This document shows, piece after piece, positions 15,301-15,561 of a stretch of 15,561 nucleotides of DNA. Both the position numbers and the translations under genes were made by a program. The notes below the pieces were generated by a model that worked only from the letters and a program-made list of their open reading frames with translations, did no database searches and had not been told where the DNA came from. Position 1 is the first letter of the stretch. The number at the start of each line of letters is the position of its first letter. This stretch comes from Sulfurospirillum sp. (GTDB taxonomy: Bacteria > Campylobacterota > Campylobacteria > Campylobacterales > QNZT01), in assembly GCA_003978455.1 (NCBI GenBank), contig QNZT01000111.1:1-15561 (forward strand). Direction: 5' to 3'.

Positions 15301-15492
15301 CAGGGAGAAGGGACCGGTTTAGGGCTCTATATGTCCAAGGTGATTATCGAAAAAAATATGGGTGGCAGACTCGAAGTGGAAAACAGTGCTGAGGGAGCGG
15401 TTTTCACGATCTATCTTGAGGGATTGTGCGAACCGGTGACGGGGACAATAGATAGGTGTAAAAAGAGTATGCACGCAGCGGTATCGGCTTGA
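12328..15492 (+). CDS. Sensor histidine kinase with two periplasmic binding domains and a repeat insertion
   Basis: An inner-membrane sensor kinase of 1054 residues. Order: signal peptide (about 1-21), repeat-derived insertion (about 25-91), an NMT1/THI5-like binding domain (about 97-370, starting VTLQLQWKHQFQFAGYY), a second binding domain of the amino-acid (SBP_bac_3) type (about 395-625), one membrane segment (about 635-655), PAS (about 670-785), a coiled coil (about 785-815), and the kinase core. His827 in HQWRQPL is the phospho-acceptor; N-box Asn940/Asn941, Asp969 in DNGGG and GTGLGL at 995-1000 are intact. The NMT1 fold binds pyrimidine, sulfonate or nitrate-type ligands in other proteins, but the ligand here is not known. 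The gene overlaps the response-regulator gene by 4 nt and has no good ribosome site of its own, so it is translationally coupled. It likely phosphorylates that regulator. The 72 extra residues between signal peptide and binding domain are the odd feature. Confidence 0.95.
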   Translation: MKRFFLLLFLLCSLPADGVAAVPVSAVKSTLLEQSPKSYANAEFSSAEGSRADVTITSTLLEQSPKSYANAEFSSAEGSRADEPRLDSSGGAAVPVTLQLQWKHQFQFAGYYMAKEKGFYKEAGLDVTFLEYSDKTDAVSDVVSGKTAFATGCSSLILQSDKDLLLLAAIFQSSPFVLQSLKRGDIRSLKDIKGKKVMVSSLMADMASIMAMLKSEGISKYDFTLIRHTFTPEELIDGKADFISAYLSNEPFVLKERGYASSIFNPRDYGFDFYGDMLYTSHKFARSHPDLVENFYKASIMGWQYAFAHIDETVSVILRKYNTLHKSESALRYEAKVLKKLAYKKGVPLGHIDPIRLREIANTYRLLGINSATESALDDMIYRPKGTHGILLDTREKSYLLRKNGLKLCVASDWMPFEKYANTLYGGLGMDLAKEIGRLIGVPISFVPSGSLSERNRALERGRCDFCVLFPETAVEEEKKAVRLTDRLFSFTPAIATRMDEPYITDLKYHGSGKIALLQGSGMKAWFHKRYPQFRIVEVKHTAEGMRLLARGAVFGYVGLLPVLNYEIRKYYLGTVKINRTLEDTVSLGCAVRKGDERLYRILQKAVHTIDAEQRDEMVEEWIHRRVPELSDHKLLWRWLGVFGLVVLLLFHAYLATVKKNKELTLSLLELEILMESTMEGILIFDKEGYCMRTNRIASALFGYPHHEMIGKHASEFISSSSRELVRAKMRVADQAPYEARVMRKDGSEFDAILKGKNIFWKGEQIRLSTIIDISDMKRLQYDLQSLNAQLEKRVREQVEDIRRKDQMLLQQSKLASMGEMIGAIAHQWRQPLNMLNINIQNLDDDYEEGLIDRAFIAAFIEENSKVIRFMSKTIDDFRNFYRIDKVKECFFVRESIEMTISIQKAQLRYRKIGIRIVGEDFCVTGYRREFQQVILNLINNAADAIRRSRREDGMIEIVLEKERVSVKDNGGGVPKHLSERIFEPYFTTKSQGEGTGLGLYMSKVIIEKNMGGRLEVENSAEGAVFTIYLEGLCEPVTGTIDRCKKSMHAAVSA
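12385..12395 (+). repeat. Left 11-bp direct repeat flanking the kinase insertion
   Basis: GCGGCAGTGCC, repeated exactly at 12601-12611. In protein it encodes the start of AAVPV (residues 20-24), which recurs at 92-96. The spacing of 216 bp is a multiple of three. This is the pattern expected of a target-site duplication, although further matches (GT three bases on) suggest it has diverged. Confidence 0.6.
12402..12600 (+). repeat. In-frame copy of the palindromic element inside the kinase gene
   Basis: The left part (12402-12452) agrees with the complement of 6519-6569 at 46 of 51 positions. The right part (12562-12585) is identical over 24 bp to the complement of 6402-6425, and the final TGGT resembles the element's other end. 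Overall length is close to the intergenic copy (199 versus 190 bp), but the centre differs: it is filled by a tandem duplication. All of it is open in the kinase frame and encodes a hydrophilic Ser/Ala/Glu-rich stretch. The true ends may differ by a few bases. Confidence 0.75.
12412..12574 (+). repeat. Two identical 76-bp tandem copies, period 87 bp
   Basis: Bases 12412-12487 and 12499-12574 are identical over 76 bp; the 11-bp join (12488-12498) begins TTACCATTA, the terminal sequence of the element. The period is 29 codons, so each copy encodes the same 25 residues, beginning STLLEQSPKSYANAE. Perfect identity points to a recent duplication or to gene conversion. Confidence 0.9.
12601..12611 (+). 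repeat. Right 11-bp direct repeat flanking the kinase insertion
   Basis: Second exact copy of GCGGCAGTGCC, directly before the binding-domain sequence. Removing one copy plus the insertion joins the signal peptide to VTLQLQW in frame and restores an ordinary sensor N-terminus. Confidence 0.6.
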
Positions 15493-15498
15493 TCCCAT

Positions 15499-15561
15499 TT
15501 ATACAAACCACCGCACGATCTGCGGAAAGTTGATGATGATCACCAGCGCCAGTACCTGTAA
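15499..15561 (-). CDS. C-terminal tail of a membrane protein, cut by the right edge
   Basis: From the right edge, the minus strand is open for 20 codons and ends at TAA (15499-15501). The tail is strongly hydrophobic (VLALVIIINFPQIVRWFV) and looks like a final membrane segment. It is convergent with the kinase gene, with a 6-bp gap. The ending resembles that of large TRAP-transporter permease subunits, but 20 residues are too few for a family call. That the frame is coding is inferred from its position and hydrophobic pattern. Confidence 0.4.
   Translation of the reverse strand, partial: LQVLALVIIINFPQIVRWFV

Overview
The window looks like a piece of a Campylobacterota (Epsilonproteobacteria) chromosome, probably from a free-living sulfur-oxidising relative of Sulfurovum or Sulfurimonas. 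This rests on the style of the PolA, EF-P and signalling proteins, on promoters with a good TATAAT box but little or no -35 box, and on dense, partly overlapping genes. No database search was possible, so the genus is an inference.

Layout, left to right. (1) A lipoprotein gene on the minus strand runs off the left edge (1-1244). (2) Diverging from it is an M3-family zinc oligopeptidase (prlC/opdA type, 1389-3362). (3) Convergent with that, 4 bp away, is a 977-residue FIST-PAS-GGDEF-EAL protein on the minus strand (3367-6300). (4) A 190-bp palindromic element with near-perfect 15-bp terminal inverted repeats fills most of the next gap (6381-6570). (5) A small uncharacterised gene (6584-6847) is coupled to polA (6847-9513), both on the minus strand. 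(6) A divergent, overlapping promoter region with a long leader hairpin precedes efp (9660-10223, plus strand). (7) A 17-bp perfect inverted repeat lies between efp and a DJ-1/PfpI-family gene (10344-10901). (8) A two-gene signalling operon follows: a REC-PAS-GGDEF response regulator starting at TTG (11021-12331) overlaps by 4 nt a 1054-residue histidine kinase with two periplasmic binding domains (12328-15492). (9) The last bases hold the hydrophobic C-terminal tail of another minus-strand gene.

How the genes fit together. Two of the three large signalling proteins carry catalytic-looking c-di-GMP domains. The third, the sensor kinase, is translationally coupled to one of them. A periplasmic ligand bound by the kinase could therefore be converted into c-di-GMP synthesis by its partner. 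polA, efp, the oligopeptidase and the DJ-1 protein are housekeeping or stress genes.

The most unusual observation links two distant places. The palindromic element at 6381-6570 shares sequence, in inverted orientation, with an insertion inside the histidine kinase gene (about 12402-12600). There it sits in frame, carries an internal 87-bp tandem duplication, is flanked by an 11-bp direct repeat (12385-12395 and 12601-12611), and adds 72 residues between the signal peptide and the first binding domain. This looks like a small mobile palindromic repeat that can enter a reading frame and be tolerated as protein.
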